Part shown: piece after piece, positions 1-12,230 of the stretch | How positions within the stretch are numbered: position 1 is the stretch's first letter | How the letters are laid out: each line of letters starts with the position of its first letter | Assembly: GCA_003991915.1 (NCBI GenBank) | Contig: RQTK01000056.1 | Location: 424,169-488,168, forward strand | Direction: 5' to 3' | DNA length: 64,000 nt | DNA from: Elysia chlorotica | Lineage: Eukaryota; Mollusca; Gastropoda; Plakobranchidae | Translations under genes and position numbers: made by a program | The notes under the pieces: model-generated | Database searches by the model: none | What the model was told of the DNA's origin: nothing | Seen by the model: the letters and a program-made list of their open reading frames with translations, nothing else

Positions 1-90
1 GCAGAACGTAAACTTTCAGACATTAGTCTTGGAACCCGTTCACAATAAAGCCTATAATAGTGCTGAAGTTGGACTCTAAGCAACAACGTG
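1..90 (+). repeat. SINE 3' part (tRNA-derived family A)
   Basis: Bases 18-90 match the 3' body of the commonest dispersed repeat in this window, including 'cagacattagtcttgg', 'cacaataaagcctata' and 'gtgctgaagttgga'. The head is cut off by the window edge. Confidence 0.75.
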
Positions 91-543
91 AAACCTTAGA
101 TCTTAAGTAAACCTTTGTCTGTTTCAGTGCACAATGAGCTAGGGCTACTTATTGCATGGTCAGTTTGACCGCTGTTAATACATGTACCTATCTGGCCCTG
201 CGCTGGGCATAGGAGAGACTATGTCCCTCTGGTTATGACATGCCATAGCTGCCCGCTCTAATCAACTCCTTTTTTTGTCTAGGTTCCAAAGGTAAACAGC
301 CTTGCTCGTCATTGCGGGTCTGTAATATAAACCGTTCGTCTTGTTTGTTGCCGTTTCAACTTTAAAGGGTGAAAGTCTTTTTGGAGCGATGGCTGATCCT
401 AACTTAATGGGTGCTTTTAAATGCCCAAAATATACGTGTACCTTAAAAAATTCAAAGTTGTTCGAGAACAAAATACTTTCTTTTTTGGTTTGTACAAAGA
501 AACTTAATTAGGTATTAAAAATATGTTTTGCTTTTCTTTGCAG

Positions 544-645
544 GGTACCATTGCCGATGACTGTATCGTGACGTCATTCTGCTGCCCATGCGCAGTGTGT
601 CAGATGTCCACGGAGATAGACGACATCGGTCTTGGACGCTCGTGA
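544..645 (+). CDS. PLAC8/cornifelin-family protein, last coding exon (partial gene)
   Basis: The exon follows a strong acceptor (tttgcttttctttgcag) and encodes 33 residues, starting GTIADDCIVTSFCCPCAVCQ and ending DDIGLGRS before TGA. The DDC...CCPCAVCQ...E core is the hallmark C-terminal Cys-rich motif of the PLAC8/cornifelin/Onzin family. These are small (about 100-150 aa) proteins with hydrophobic Cys-rich stretches, variously reported at membranes, in the cytoplasm or in cell-size and metal-handling roles. The earlier exons, with the CxxxPC...G segment, are not seen in bases 1-540 and should lie left of the window. Phase at the acceptor is 0 if GGT is the first codon. The identity of the family is clear; its molluscan function is not. 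Confidence 0.85.
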   Translation, partial: GTIADDCIVTSFCCPCAVCQMSTEIDDIGLGRS

Positions 646-2400
646 GGGAGTTGACACTGCACACTACATGCCTTATGCTACACACTACACAGTCCCAGTA
701 AGGGAGCTTGGTCAAGTGTTATACCAAACAATTTTGGGCAATCATTGATTTCATAAAGCAAGTCTCTTGGCGGTAAAAATAAAATTACTAAAAACAATAA
801 TAGCAAACAACACTGCTGTGCGCTGGGTGCCTGTGTTACAAACCAAAACAGCTGACTTCCAATAACTGTCGACCAGAATGAGCTCATAGCCGCAGCAATA
901 ACGGCGAAGAAAGTAACAAAAAGTCCACGTCTGCGTACCTCGATTATTCACATTGTTGAATCTCTTTACCCGGGATTAAATAACTCTCTTTACACTTACA
1001 GCTTATTAAAAGGGGCAACCACTCGTGATTTGATAAGTCAATGGTATCAGTTATGTCTCTTAGATGAATTCAGTGTTTACCTTTTGAAAACAATTCAAAT
1101 ATCCCATACTATCAAAAGCGAATAATATGGTGACGATATTAATGGGAAAAACAGGGTGGACAGATTGTGAGAATCGGTTACAAAACTCACTTGTTATGAT
1201 CTTCATGTGGTTTACATCAATACTTTCAGATTAATTTCAAAACTATGCTTTCGTTGTCTCAAATTAAAGTTTAGGCAGTTTACAAAACGCATCAAGTAAA
1301 AGGAGAAATGGGTGCGATAAAGGTAAGGATTAGGTCCTGATGGCTCGAGATGGGAGAGTGATTGTACTAAGCTTCCGCATTTGAATCCCACTCGTGCCGT
1401 TTTGGTCCAGGTCTTGACCTGAAGATACGTCGCCGAAGAGGGTCTTCATTGTGAACTGCCATAGACGTCAAAATAATTGGAACAGAGCTTCGCTTTTCCA
1501 ACCTAGGATTACGATGATGTTACTACATGACTACAACTTATGGCTCTGCCGACTAGAAAACTTTAAACAGTGGTAAAAAGAAGAAAGCGGTTCAACCGCA
1601 ACACTTATCTCAAGAGCCTGGCCAAGACACTCCTGCTAGGGTACAGAAAGAGCGGGTGACTAGGGATGTGTTGAGCAGGCAACCTGAAGGAATGGACAGA
1701 ACTGGACAATCAAAATCTGACAAGATTGACTTGTAGAGAACAGACCTGCCTGCCGCTCTCTGTTGTACGGCGTGTCGTCTAATGTCTCCCAGTGAAGATA
1801 CTGCACTGAATTGAACTGGACAACTTACCAGCATTCAAGTACTACCGCTATTATGGACTCATGCTCTAGTTTACTGTCTCTATTCAAGAAGACCGTTTGA
1901 ATTTTTTCTAAAGGAGTAGTCGTGCGCGAATATCCAAATCACAAAATTTAACAAAAATCCCAATTATATGATTTATACAAGCTGCATGCAAGCTACAAGT
2001 TGCATTTAATACGAGTATATTTCTTTTTTCTTCTTCATGCAAATATGTTTCCTGGTATGAAAGCGTCAAGTTCGTACGTTGAAATGAGGCATCATCGAAA
2101 GACGCTGACAAAGTTTTAATCTACCGTCACAAGATTTATTGTGCCCTAGACGAAAAATAGCTTCGCAGATGGAGACTTGGCAATGCACTGCATCCTATGT
2201 GACATAATGGCATTAATTTTTTTTAAACGAATTTGCATCTGGTTTTAGACTGGTGGATTACGAGCGTACTTAGATGTTCATTCGGTATTATTTAAATTTT
2301 TCATTTTGTGACTTCCGATCAATGCCATTATTTATCAACTATGATTTTGAATACATTCCAATTGTCATCGGCATATTGTATATAAAAAGATTATTGTGGA
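646..2400. other. Non-coding stretch after the PLAC8 exon
   Basis: No convincing coding exon was seen. The short open frames here have no recognisable protein pattern. A tRNA-like stretch with a B-box-like 'tttgaatcccactcg' lies near 1,345-1,400 and is probably an old SINE head. This stretch is presumably 3' UTR of the PLAC8 gene followed by spacer. Confidence 0.5.
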
Positions 2401-2600
2401 GTGGAACTTTCTAGTCTGAGTCTAAAAATAGATCATCGTGACAGACAGCATACATCTTTTTGTTGCAATTCTGTTCTTTCTAAACTTCCTTACACAAAGC
2501 GAAGAATTCTCCGCATATATGACTTATGTGTCGACGTTCAGTCAAAATATTGTGTATGTTTGACCCTCATCCCCAACTCCCATCTCTGTCTCTGTATATA

Positions 2601-2765
<165 letters not shown>

Positions 2766-2769
2766 CCAT

Positions 2770-5325
2770 ACATAAACGTATACATAAACACCTCTTTCTC
2801 CTTTCTCACCCCTCCGTTTCTCCTTATTTGTAAATTATACAGTGTATAGAACGAAATTCAAAACTGCCATGCATTATGTTATTGATGATGGATGCTCCTT
2901 ATAACTATGCATTTCTCAATGTGCATATATATTATTTCTTTTATATTCCTTACTTTTATCATTTCTTGTTGGTACATTGCTTTACGAACATCCCACCAAA
3001 GTCAATTCGTTATAATATTTTGTTACTCATAACAGGTACTACGAGTCATATTTTGGTCACGATTGTTGATTGCATTTATGAACGATTTATTTACTTTATA
3101 TTCTTTGTGACAACGAAATTGTACTTTCATTTCCTTTAATGATCATTTTGCACTAAAAATCTTTTACTGACTTTGAAATAAGCAGGGTGACTAAGGAATC
3201 AGGGGTTTACGGATTCATTAACAGTTAAAAGCTACTGTTTAACATTTTTGACGATAACTCCAAACCATCTCCATCCACGATATGTGTAAACAGTGCTCTC
3301 TAAGGGTAGAGCCTGAGATTTCTAATGGGAAAATGCAAGTTTGATTCCCGGTCAGACCGAAGTTTTTTCTCAGTGGTTGGATCAGTGTCAGTAATTAAAT
3401 AATGTAAAGGATCTGAGTCCTGGGTTTCCTACTCTGGGATCCTGTTGCTGTTAAGCATTAGCCTTTAGAACTAGGAGATGTTAACATAGGAGAAGACTTG
3501 CTATCTCCAATAAAAAAAATTACCAATTGACTTATTTGCATTCGGACAATATCAATAACAAAGAGCGACAATAATATTCTGGATCAAATTCTCTTGTGCT
3601 GGGATTTCAACCTGGGTGTGTGGGTACAACGCAATCATAAGCTTAGAACCCAAACTACGAGTAATTTTTACTGTTTGAAATCACCTTTAGTCTGGCGTCT
3701 AAGTTAAAACTACCGTTGTAATTACTGCTCCTACTGTGTATATACGAGAAACCGGTTTATTTATATCCAAATAAAACAAAACTTGCAATATTTGTTTCTC
3801 ATATGTTTATTTACGTCTTGTTAGTTTTGTAAAAACTGATTTTATCAAAGTAAATTGGTTGTAAATTAAATTTAATGTTTAACCGCTAGAGAGAAAACAA
3901 GTTTGATGTAACTATAAACTGTCAATTATGTGTTAGAAGAAGATTTATTCCTAAGGTTCAAGCCGTTACTGTGCATTTCCAGAGAGAAATAATGAGGAAT
4001 ATTAAGTTCTCAATAATTATTTTTCATAGTATATACTTTATTGTGCATGTTACCAATACTAAAACTTTGGTCGACACGCCTTTTGACTTGTGTGGTTAAG
4101 AGACAAAGGGTGATGAAGTCAAACTTGAAAGTAAATAGTTATAATTTTAACTGATTCAATTTTTCACCCACAAAACAAACGGTAAAAAGAACGAATGATG
4201 TGTATAAAGGTTTATTTTACAAAAGAAAAACAAAAAGAACCAACAATTTATGTAGAGATACCTATATACTTTGACATAAAACACAATCTAAGAAAATCTT
4301 TATGATAATAATAATTTTTTTAACGAAATAATTATTTGTCATTGAAAGAATATTCTGGAGCTTCTTTATTCACACATTTTTGCTTCAAGACACTCGTTAC
4401 ATGTAAAAAAATTAATCCAAGGCGATACACTTGATTGAGATTTATGAACAATGTTTTATTTTTGTGATACAGATTAGCTTTAACATTAATTTTGAGAACA
4501 TAATATAAGCAAAATAAGTTTTTTTTCATTAAAGTATAATAATTTTCTCTATATTGGCGTTTATATCTGTTTTAAAGCAGAACAAACGAACACAAGTGAG
4601 ACCTTAAATGAGTCCACTTATTATTCTCAGAAAATCATACAAATTGAACGTCGACACCGAAAACGTGAGTGAAAGATGTTCTGTTTTCACTATCCAGCGT
4701 TCGTTTTTACAATATCATTGAATTATCAAAATTAAAACAAGGAAAACATTTTTTTAGAAATCATGATTGTCGAATACAACGTTAATGTCCCAGTTTTTAT
4801 GACCACCAATACTCAATAAGAAGAAGATGTGATAAGTTTTCGAGAAAAAAACCCAGTACACATTATATTTAATTTAAAAAAAAATGTTAAAACGTTGACA
4901 TGCAGTGTAAAAGGTTTTACGTTACTCTTTTAAAATGATCACAACACAACAGAAATCATACATATAATTATAATATATGTCTTAGAATTCATAAAAATAA
5001 AAGTATAATTATAACCCTTTGTCTTAATCAATACATGTATATTCATAGGAATAATTTTATACCATGCAATGAGACAACATTCGAAGTAACGCCAATGTTA
5101 ATACTCAACTACAATATTGAACTGTTTTCGTTCAAAAAGCAAAACAAGCTGGTTGATAAAATCATACGTTTCTCATTCAATGAAAGACAAGGGTTTACAT
5201 TATTTATCAGTTTTCATTAATCAACACATAGTTTTCCCAGACATTCAAAAGGACTGGTATTGAAATCTAGGTCAACGGATTTCTTAATATAAATATAAAT
5301 ATAAATATAACGTAAGCATTGTCTC
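2770..5325. other. AT-rich spacer
   Basis: No gene was recognised. A tRNA-like SINE head lies near 3,290-3,360 (plus strand, 'tttgattcccggtcag'). A second degraded tRNA-like stretch lies near 3,600-3,660 on the minus strand. Short A/T-rich open frames show no family pattern. Confidence 0.5.
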
Positions 5326-5331
5326 TTTATT
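5326..5331 (-). terminator. Candidate poly(A) signal of the antistasin-like gene
   Basis: The minus strand reads AATAAA about 510 bp downstream of the stop codon at 5,838. It is the nearest canonical signal I found. A nearer non-canonical signal cannot be excluded. Confidence 0.35.
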
Positions 5332-5490
5332 TTATACCCATAGAACTAACTTCGTCTAATCTTTACCGACAGTTTTATATCTAAATCATCATGAATATAA
5401 TTATAGTGAATGAAGCTCATTCAAGATTGTTCACACTCTACAAAAAAAATGAATAATTGGCTTTAAAAAAATATAAATAGTAAATGTCTA

Positions 5491-5576
5491 GACCCCTGTG
5501 TTTACCGCTGATACAGGATCAGGTTGGACATCCATTGGATTCCAGCACGTTACTGTACGAACAGTAGATGGCCTGG
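5491..5576 (-). pseudogene. Decayed copy of the last antistasin module
   Basis: The minus-strand reading AIYCSYSNVLESNGCPT* mirrors AIYCPYGNVLDSDGCPTCSC at the C-terminus of the gene at 5,838-6,331, with DNA identity continuing to both sides. TGC for the next cysteine has become TGA. An acceptor-like 'ctttagcacag' stands upstream of the copied segment. It therefore lies in the likely 3' UTR or could be a truncated alternative last exon. Confidence 0.7.
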
Positions 5577-5837
5577 GAGCTGTGCTAAAGTCTCGCCTAA
5601 ATTGACAATAATTATCATTATTGAGACGCAAGAGACTTTAACCTAGGAGTTAGCTTCACTTCGCTTTTCCTGACCACAGATTACTTAACGATCCCCTGGC
5701 GTCGATATCAATGTTTTTAGCTTGTTATCAATCTAAATTGAGACATAATCTAGACTGATTCCTCACAAAAATACCCCCGCCCTTTTAAGAAAAGCACAAA
5801 AGAACAAACAATTAAAAAAAAAATCAGATCCCCGTGT

Positions 5838-6331
5838 CTACCAGGGCTGTAGATCCCCACTGTTACAGGAGCAGGTGGGACACCCGTCAGAGTCCAACAC
5901 GTTTCCGTACGGACAGTAGATGGCGCAGACAGGGGGGCACGGCTTCACCGGAACAGGGGCAGGGGGCGGGGCGCATGCGCAAATCTTGCAGCCTTCCTGG
6001 TCCTTGGTCCACTCCGTGCCGTACTTGCAGTCGGTGGGACACTGGCGGGAGGTGACTTTCATACACTTGCATCTACAGGTCGGGCATCCATCATTGTCTA
6101 CCTCTTGCTCCGCGCAGGGGAAGATATAGCGTAAAGGACAGCGTAGGGGCCGGCAGGTTGTGGGAGGTCCTGTAATCGTGCCCGTGGTCGTGGTGCTGTA
6201 AGAAGGAGGGGGTTTCGGTGTGTAGTCGTCTATGGAGACACAGCGGCACTCCTTCCAGAGAAGGAATTTCCCAGGTGGGCATGCGATCATACAGTGGACT
6301 TCATACGGGTCAGGGATTTTCGGCTGGGCGT
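5838..6331 (-). CDS. Antistasin-like gene, exon 2 (mature protein)
   Basis: This 494-nt terminal coding exon carries all Cys modules and the stop. Its first two bases complete the codon begun in exon 1. The frame is closed upstream only by the splice acceptor, and the internal ATG at 6,290 is not the true start. Confidence 0.85.
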
Positions 6332-8514
6332 CTGTGGTTGGGAGATGGTTTGTATTTAGTGATTGTAATATTTGATATGAAACTTTGGGTAGAGGCTTTT
6401 TTTTAAACGAGGGTGTATGTTACACCACAGAGTAATGTAATTGCATATTCAACAATTTACAGAAAAGATTATTAACATAGTGATAAGCACATAATAATTA
6501 ACGGATTTTTGTTACCTGTGCATACCCCCCCTCCCCCAAAAGGTTTCTGTAACTTTGCTTTTCGGGTAACGGTAGCGCCAAGTCAGATTCGAATATTAGA
6601 CAACCAACTTTTCCTTAAATATCAAAAATGTATTAACAAATTGTTTATGCGAATAACAACGATAAAATACAAATACAGATAGGGCCTATTTTAAAGATGG
6701 GTTCGATAAAGTAACAAGACGCAGAAAAATCGTGTGACTTTACCCCTAAGCGATAAATATCGGTTAGCTCGTAAAATAATTGTCAGTGCCAGCATTATAT
6801 AGGCTATCTTGTGGACGGTCCCAAGACTGATGTCTAACAATTTCATGTGCTGACACATACGAGACAGGGCGGGGATACCATGCCTCCTGTCTCAGCCGAT
6901 CATATTAAACTGACACCGATCCAACCAGTAGGGGGCGAAAGACGCATACCGAAAAAAGACGATAATAATGAGAACTGACACTGGCGTACAGTCATAGTTA
7001 TAACCTAGACTTACAGAGCCAATGAGTGATTAGATAACTCCATGCTTGAGGGGCGCGATTGTGCAATTCCTAATTGTCCTTTAGATCGCACGGCCTCAGA
7101 TATCTAGTTGATCTATTTGAAATACTCGTAGAACTGTTATCATCAAACTAATTGTGATAAAACGTTTGATAATAACCACAAAGAAAATGCCATGTCTGGC
7201 CTACCGGTATCTCAAAATAACAAAAAAAAAATCGAAACAAAAAACACCCCGACCCCGGAAAAACAACAACAACAACAACGGAACAAACCAAATAACAAAA
7301 CAAACAACAACCTGTCAAAAGACTTTGGTATTGTTATATGTATGTAAAGCCACTCGGAGATAAAACATGAATAAAATATTTTCTGTGTCAGTATGTAAGG
7401 TTACCTTTATGTTTCCTGTATCCAAAGTTTAATTTCTTTTGGAATTACATGTTTTGGAGGAAACCTATCAAAAGCACACTCGCAAAGAGTAGAAAAAATA
7501 ATAAAGAAAGCTTCCCGAATTATTGGCTGTGAACTGACGTCTTTCAAAGACATGTATTTTTTACAAGTAATTAAAAAAGCTAAATGTATTACATCAGACA
7601 CAAACCATCCTCTACATAGTGAATACGAAACGTCCAAAAGAAGCAACAGACTATTATCAAAAAGAGCAAGAACAGATAGATACAAAAACTCATTCATACC
7701 AACATCCATTAGGCGACTACAAAATAGCTTTAACTAGAGCGGGGCGAACGTTAACTCCGGGTCAGGAGAATCGCAGTCGGGATTTTGTGTTTGTATGCAG
7801 TATTAAATGTATTCTTGTATATGCGTGAAGAGTTGTATGTTTGAAATCGCTCATTATATTTTATTATTATTATCATCACTAATTTTTATGTCACACATGT
7901 ACAACTGGTGTATTTATGTATGTATGACCACGAAAAATTTCCCTATGGGACAATAAAGGATTATCTTATCTTATCTTATCTTAAAGTGACATATTATATG
8001 TCTGACAAGCTCATCTCTGTATTTGGATACAAAGCCCGAACCCGCCTGTTTAGAAGCTGCGCGCACTGCCGAGTTAACAAACCTAGCCCATACCCCCCTC
8101 CCCCTCTCCTAAATTCAGTATCCTGTCTCAGAAATTATTGTACATTATGTGACTCTTAATCAGGTGAACGAAAAACAGCGAATAACATTATGCGATAAAG
8201 GTTATAGGAAAACAATTAATGAATGAAATACATTTTACACACGTATAAGCTTACATATAGAACCAAGATAATACTAAAATGAAGGGAAAAAAACAAACAA
8301 GTTCGTTCAAATAATGTGACGCGGGACGAGATGTAAGCCTAATACTTGTTCTAAAAAAAGTCACAAAAAATATTGCAATAGTATCGCGTAAAAATCAAAT
8401 ATATATGCGACACTTAATAAGTTTCCCTAAAACTGAACAATTTCGTTTTAAATAATACTTACAAGCCAGTGATGCCAGTAGAAGAACAGCGAAACAAACT
8501 GTGCGGGGGTCCAT
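5838..8514 (-). CDS. Secreted antistasin-like cysteine-rich protein (complete, two coding exons)
   Basis: CDS is join(5838-6331, 8463-8514) on the minus strand, 181 aa. Exon 1 gives MDPRTVCFAVLLLASLA. The split codon T|AC makes Tyr, giving a signal peptide with predicted cleavage after AYA (residue 19). Exon 2 begins after 'cccaaccacag' and exon 1 ends at 'gtaagt'. After a short Cys segment (about 31-48) and a Thr/Pro linker (about 54-76), three Cys modules follow at about 77-105, 115-137 and 149-173. Each ends in the antistasin pattern (D/Q)xxGCxxCxC: DNDGCPTCRC, DQEGCKICAC, DSDGCPTCSC. Antistasin-like proteins are mostly secreted serine-protease inhibitors, so a role in protease control (immunity, mucus or digestion) is an inference. 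Spacing is less regular than in leech antistasin, and a generic Cys-rich matrix protein is the alternative. Confidence 0.85.
6796..6950 (-). repeat. SINE family A copy (inside the antistasin intron)
   Basis: The body of the family ('gtggacggtcccaagact', 'gagacagggcggggatacc', 'ctgtctcagccgatca', 'ccaaccagtagggggcga') is clear. The tRNA-like head beyond 6,950 is too degraded to place. Confidence 0.85.
7402..7985 (+). mobile_element. LINE 3' end (Rex1/CR1-type reverse-transcriptase C-terminus) with (TTATC)n tail
   Basis: From about 7,402 to 7,734 the plus strand reads IQSLISFGITCFGGNLSKAH, then RVEKIIKKASRIIG, NHPLHSEYETSKRSNR, RTDRYKNSFIPTSIRRL and a stop. The order 'SLIxFGIxCxxGN..., KxASxIIG, HPL, RxxRYKNSFIPxxI' is the conserved end of CR1/Rex1/jockey-group non-LTR elements. 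A ~240-bp 3' UTR follows and ends in repeats of TTATC, the element's terminal tail. Only the 3' end is present, as usual for 5'-truncated insertions. It sits in the antistasin intron in the opposite orientation to the gene. Confidence 0.85.
8463..8514 (-). CDS. Antistasin-like gene, exon 1 (signal peptide)
   Basis: This 52-nt coding exon was too short for standard ORF listing. It encodes a Met followed by a hydrophobic core FAVLLLASLA and ends in phase 1 at a consensus 'gtaagt' donor. The phase and the resulting AYA|Q signal-cleavage motif fit exon 2 exactly, which is the main support for the join across the 2.1-kb intron. Confidence 0.85.
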
Positions 8515-8607
8515 TCTCGTGCTTGTATCAAACAGCTACAAAATGATTAGATTTATTTTCAGAATGCTGAGTATCTGCAATAGTACAAGGGACTGTAACA
8601 ACCGTTG

Positions 8608-8619
8608 CCTTTATATATA
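8608..8619 (-). promoter_or_regulatory. TATA box of the antistasin-like gene
   Basis: The minus strand reads TATATATAAAGG about 95-105 bp before the start codon, which allows a short 5' UTR of roughly 65-75 nt. It is the only strong TATA-like element near the gene. Confidence 0.6.
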
Positions 8620-9403
8620 CATTTTACAGAACTCTTTTCCGGATATAGATCTAATCTAGATCTAGAAGTAGAACAACGAATTACAATAGCCAATCACCTT
8701 AGGATTATTTTTATATCCGGCATTTCTTTTTTTGTTTTGTTCCGGAAAACAAACATCTGCCGTTTTAGGGCTTGACATAAGTTTCACCTTTTTTAATAGA
8801 GCCAGTCACCTAAGGTAGGCTGGGTAGATAGACCCTACTACGCATGCAAAGATCTCTCTCTCTCTCTCTCTCTCTGTCCCTCCCTGTCTCTCTCCTCTTG
8901 TTCACCCCTCCCAAATACCTTTCAAGTAGAAGTAGAAGTAGATTAAGTGCCACAACCAAACAGTTATTTTTTTGAAACTAAGAAAATCACTGATAAAAGA
9001 TGACCGCTTTGTATGATAATCTTTTAGTTTCTCATTTCGTTATTAATTTGAGAAAAGGGATTGTTTTGTTTTTGTTTCGTTTTTTGAAGGGGGGTGAATT
9101 CTATTCGTACTGGTCTGTTTATGTTCGTTTCTTTTAATATAATATTTTGACCAAAATAATTACCCAGTTCGCTTTGGCTTAAATTTACCAGTACGGATAA
9201 ACAAAGTGAAACACTGTTCATCACTAAAATTTATTAAATACCAAAAGCTTTAGAAATTGAATATAGCCACTGAGAGAGGTAATCGAATGTTAAGTCACCA
9301 ATCTGTGACTTTTTTCTTTCGCATTGTAAAGTCTTAATTATTTTCATGATTGTATAAGGTGAGAAACCCTACTGAAGAATAAACACCAATCAATCAATCT
9401 CCC

Positions 9404-9404
<1 letters not shown>
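8620..9404. other. Upstream spacer of the antistasin-like gene
   Basis: A short (TC)n tract lies at about 8,851-8,875. No coding exon or RNA gene was recognised. Regulatory elements other than the TATA box could lie here but none is identifiable. Confidence 0.5.
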
Positions 9405-9469
<65 letters not shown>

Positions 9470-9592
9470 CTCTCTCTTGCTCGCTCGCTCGCTCTCTTTC
9501 TCTCTCCCCCCTGTCTCTCTATCTCTCTCTCTCTCCTCTCTTTCCCTCTCTCTTGCTCGCTCGCTCTCTTTCTCTGTCTCTGTCTCTGCCAC
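9405..9592. repeat. (CTGT)n-(CT)n-(GCTC)n compound microsatellite
   Basis: Eight or so CTGT units are followed by CT tracts interrupted by GCTC and CCCC. It resembles the tract at 2,604 in its order (CTGT then CT). Confidence 0.97.
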
Positions 9593-10379
9593 TCCTTATC
9601 GTAGTGCATTGAATTTAATCTTGATAATGGAAACTCTACACTCTACCAGATGATCCCCTCACCTCCCTCTTTTCGGAAAAAAAAGGAACGATATAATTCC
9701 GGAGAGTCTATTTCATTTGCTAATTGATAAGGACTGATCTTGAACATGCGCACAGCATACATGTGAACATGACAACCCAGTGACAAATTGAAGCTTCTGT
9801 ATGATCTTTGCAGTAACCGAGAAAATTCAAGGTTAAACGTTGAAACGCCAAGGTTACCTCCCCTTTACTACTCACCGCTCAGGGGCGCACCCAGCGGTCT
9901 GTCCACAGCCCTTATCACTGCGCATGTCTGGAACTTTTGACAAATCTGTATTCGGTTCCAGACGCCCTGATCAGTCATACCTCCCTCCATCCCTGATTCC
10001 CCAAAGTCCACAGGGGATGCATTAGTGTGGGGTTTCTTATCTTGGAAGTCATGGATCATCCAGCGATCGGTAGAATGTTCACTGTCTGCAGTATTCATAA
10101 ACCTATGTGTCTTCCGAGATATCGCAAAAGCTAACAGAGTCGGCGAGTTTGTTCTTAGAGGCTTTGCGTTAATATGACACATGGCAAAAACGAAGACGAT
10201 AGTAAGGGAATCTGCACCTGTGTCCGTTCATTGGTCGATCAGGTTTATTCAGTGCAATAAGGTTGTATTGGAGAGATTGAAATACAAGACGAGTGGCAAC
10301 TACATCTCTCTTTTGATGGTTATATTTTTTCTGGTTTGAAAATAGTTCTCTAGTAGAGTTTATTACTCTCTCTTTCTTT

Positions 10380-10521
10380 TTCTATCTTTCTATCTATCTA
10401 CCATTCTCTCTGTGTCTATTTATCTCTATCTCTGTCTATATATCTTCTTTTCTTTGCCTCTCTTTCTCTATATCTCTGTTTCTCTCTCTGCGTGTCTCTC
10501 TGTCTCTGTCTCTGTCTCTAC

Positions 10522-10562
<41 letters not shown>
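10380..10562. repeat. CT-rich microsatellite
   Basis: Degenerate TCTA/CTCT repeats end in a (CT)n run. It abuts the 3' tail of the LINE copy at 10,625. Confidence 0.95.
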
Positions 10563-10566
<4 letters not shown>

Positions 10567-10624
10567 CCTGGATGTCTCTCATGATCTTTACTTTGGCGGT
10601 GCAAACCAAACAACAGAAAAAAAA

Positions 10625-11300
10625 TAAGATACGATAAGATAAGATAAGGCTTTATTATCCCACAGGGAAATTTTTCTTGGTCGTACAATAATACATTTGA
10701 TTCAATATCACAACATCAGTTCTACATGTGTGAGATAAATAATAATAATAATGATAATAAAATAAAATAAGCATTTTACATTTACATGTAAAATTGTTGA
10801 ATTATACACTCCAGACATACATGATTCTTATTCAAAAACACATACCTCCTCACGCCTAATTATACAAAAATACACATACCACTACATACAAACACAAGTC
10901 ATCTAAGCATGGTGTTGACTTGATTTGGTCCAACGCCCAGCGTCAGCTCTACATAGAGTATGTTGTGGAAGGGTCCCAAGACTTTAATTTCCATTAAAAG
11001 TACAGGATTTCGATATGTATGTTCCCAAGAAAATTTCCTTTAAAAGTACAGGATTTCAATATGTATGTTAAAAGAAAGATTACAATCAATGGTGAAGCCG
11101 AAATATGTGTATGTGTCAACAAATTCAACTTGTACGTCCTTTATTTTTAGCGGTGTTAAAGCAGGTGCCTCGATTCGTTTAAAATTTACAAAATCACCTA
11201 TTTTGTTTTGTTAATGTTCAAATTAAAGAAGTTAATCTTGCACCATCTTATTAATTTCTTAAAAGTAAAAATCTTCGTTGTTTGTTTTTGTTCCGATTAG
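10625..11300 (-). mobile_element. Decayed LINE, reverse-transcriptase fragment and 3' UTR
   Basis: 10,625-10,760 is the reverse complement of the 3' UTR and (TTATC)n tail of the LINE at 7,402-7,985. Upstream on the minus strand, 11,085-11,260 gives broken frames reading FEH*QNKIGDFVNFKR and then LTPLKIKDVQVEFVDTYTYF. That matches the LINE signature 'NxxKTKxMVxDFRR ... PLxIxGxxVExVDxYxYLGxxID'. Stops and a large internal deletion show it is dead. A SINE fragment (10,913-10,985) lies inside it. Confidence 0.75.
10913..10985 (-). repeat. SINE family A, 3' fragment
   Basis: It contains 'ttgacttgatttggtccaa', 'cgtcagctctacatagagt' and 'gtggaagggtcccaagact', which are the 3' body of the family in minus orientation. 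It is nested within the LINE relic. Confidence 0.7.
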
Positions 11301-12230
11301 GCAAGAGTCGACCGCAAATTTAATCTTGAACGTAAACGAAACACCAACAACTAGGAAGAAAAACAAACAAACAAAAGCACTATACTGATAAAATATTGAA
11401 ATACATCAGAATTCCAGCAACCATAGCTTTTTTTAACCATAGAAAAATAAAATAAATACAATAATAACAAAAAAGAGAAGATACACGATTGGATGAATGC
11501 ATAAGCAGCTGGACCTCCATGTCACACTACCTGGAATAAAACCTGGTGATTTTATCTAGATGTCCATATAGTGATTCTTCTACACAATGACTCAGATCAT
11601 ACCGGAGGCAGCAAGTTATAACAGTTTTATGCTAATTTAATCCTTACAATAATTTCCACAAAATCAATAAATGAAGAATGCATTTTTTTCAACTAACTTA
11701 AATTCCATACACAGTTTAAACAAAAGCCAATCAACCAATCAACTATATATGTACTATAGAAACAAGTAAACGAACGAACCATGCAACCAATCAAGCAATC
11801 AATCACTAATCACTGAACATTGGAAAAAGGAATAAATTAGATATCCTTTAAATAACAATAATTATTATTCAATGAAATAATCCAATTAAAAAAAAACCAG
11901 CATAAAAAGGTAAAACTCGGAAACTCAGGGGGTAACTAACATACTAGATGTGACCCATTATGTCCATTACACGCGTTGGTGATATGGCATCAAAATAGAC
12001 AAAAAGTGATTAAAATGGGAAGCAGCTTAAATGCCCATCTTAACATGAATTTAGATGGCATAATTGGAGGTGAACATTTACTTCCTCATTATACTATTAA
12101 GTGTTAATACCCAAAGCGTCTAATCCTTTCAATAATGAGATTCTATAACATTCACTGGAATTTTTTTTTCCTTTTTGTGTACTTAATGTCCAAGAAGTGT
12201 GCGAAAATTGAGAGACAACACAGAATCCCG
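11300..12230. other. AT-rich spacer downstream of the ABCC gene
   Basis: Nothing coding was seen. It contains low-complexity A-rich stretches and several 'accaatcaa' type repeats near 11,730-11,810. Confidence 0.5.

Noticed and set aside
1610-1834. 74-codon minus-strand open frame
   Set aside because: No family resemblance; ordinary chance ORF in spacer.
9868-10182. 104-codon minus-strand open frame in a locally less AT-rich stretch
   Set aside because: No recognisable motif, no signal peptide, no hydrophobic or repeated pattern, and no fitting splice partner. It might be a regulatory or UTR region but nothing supports a protein.
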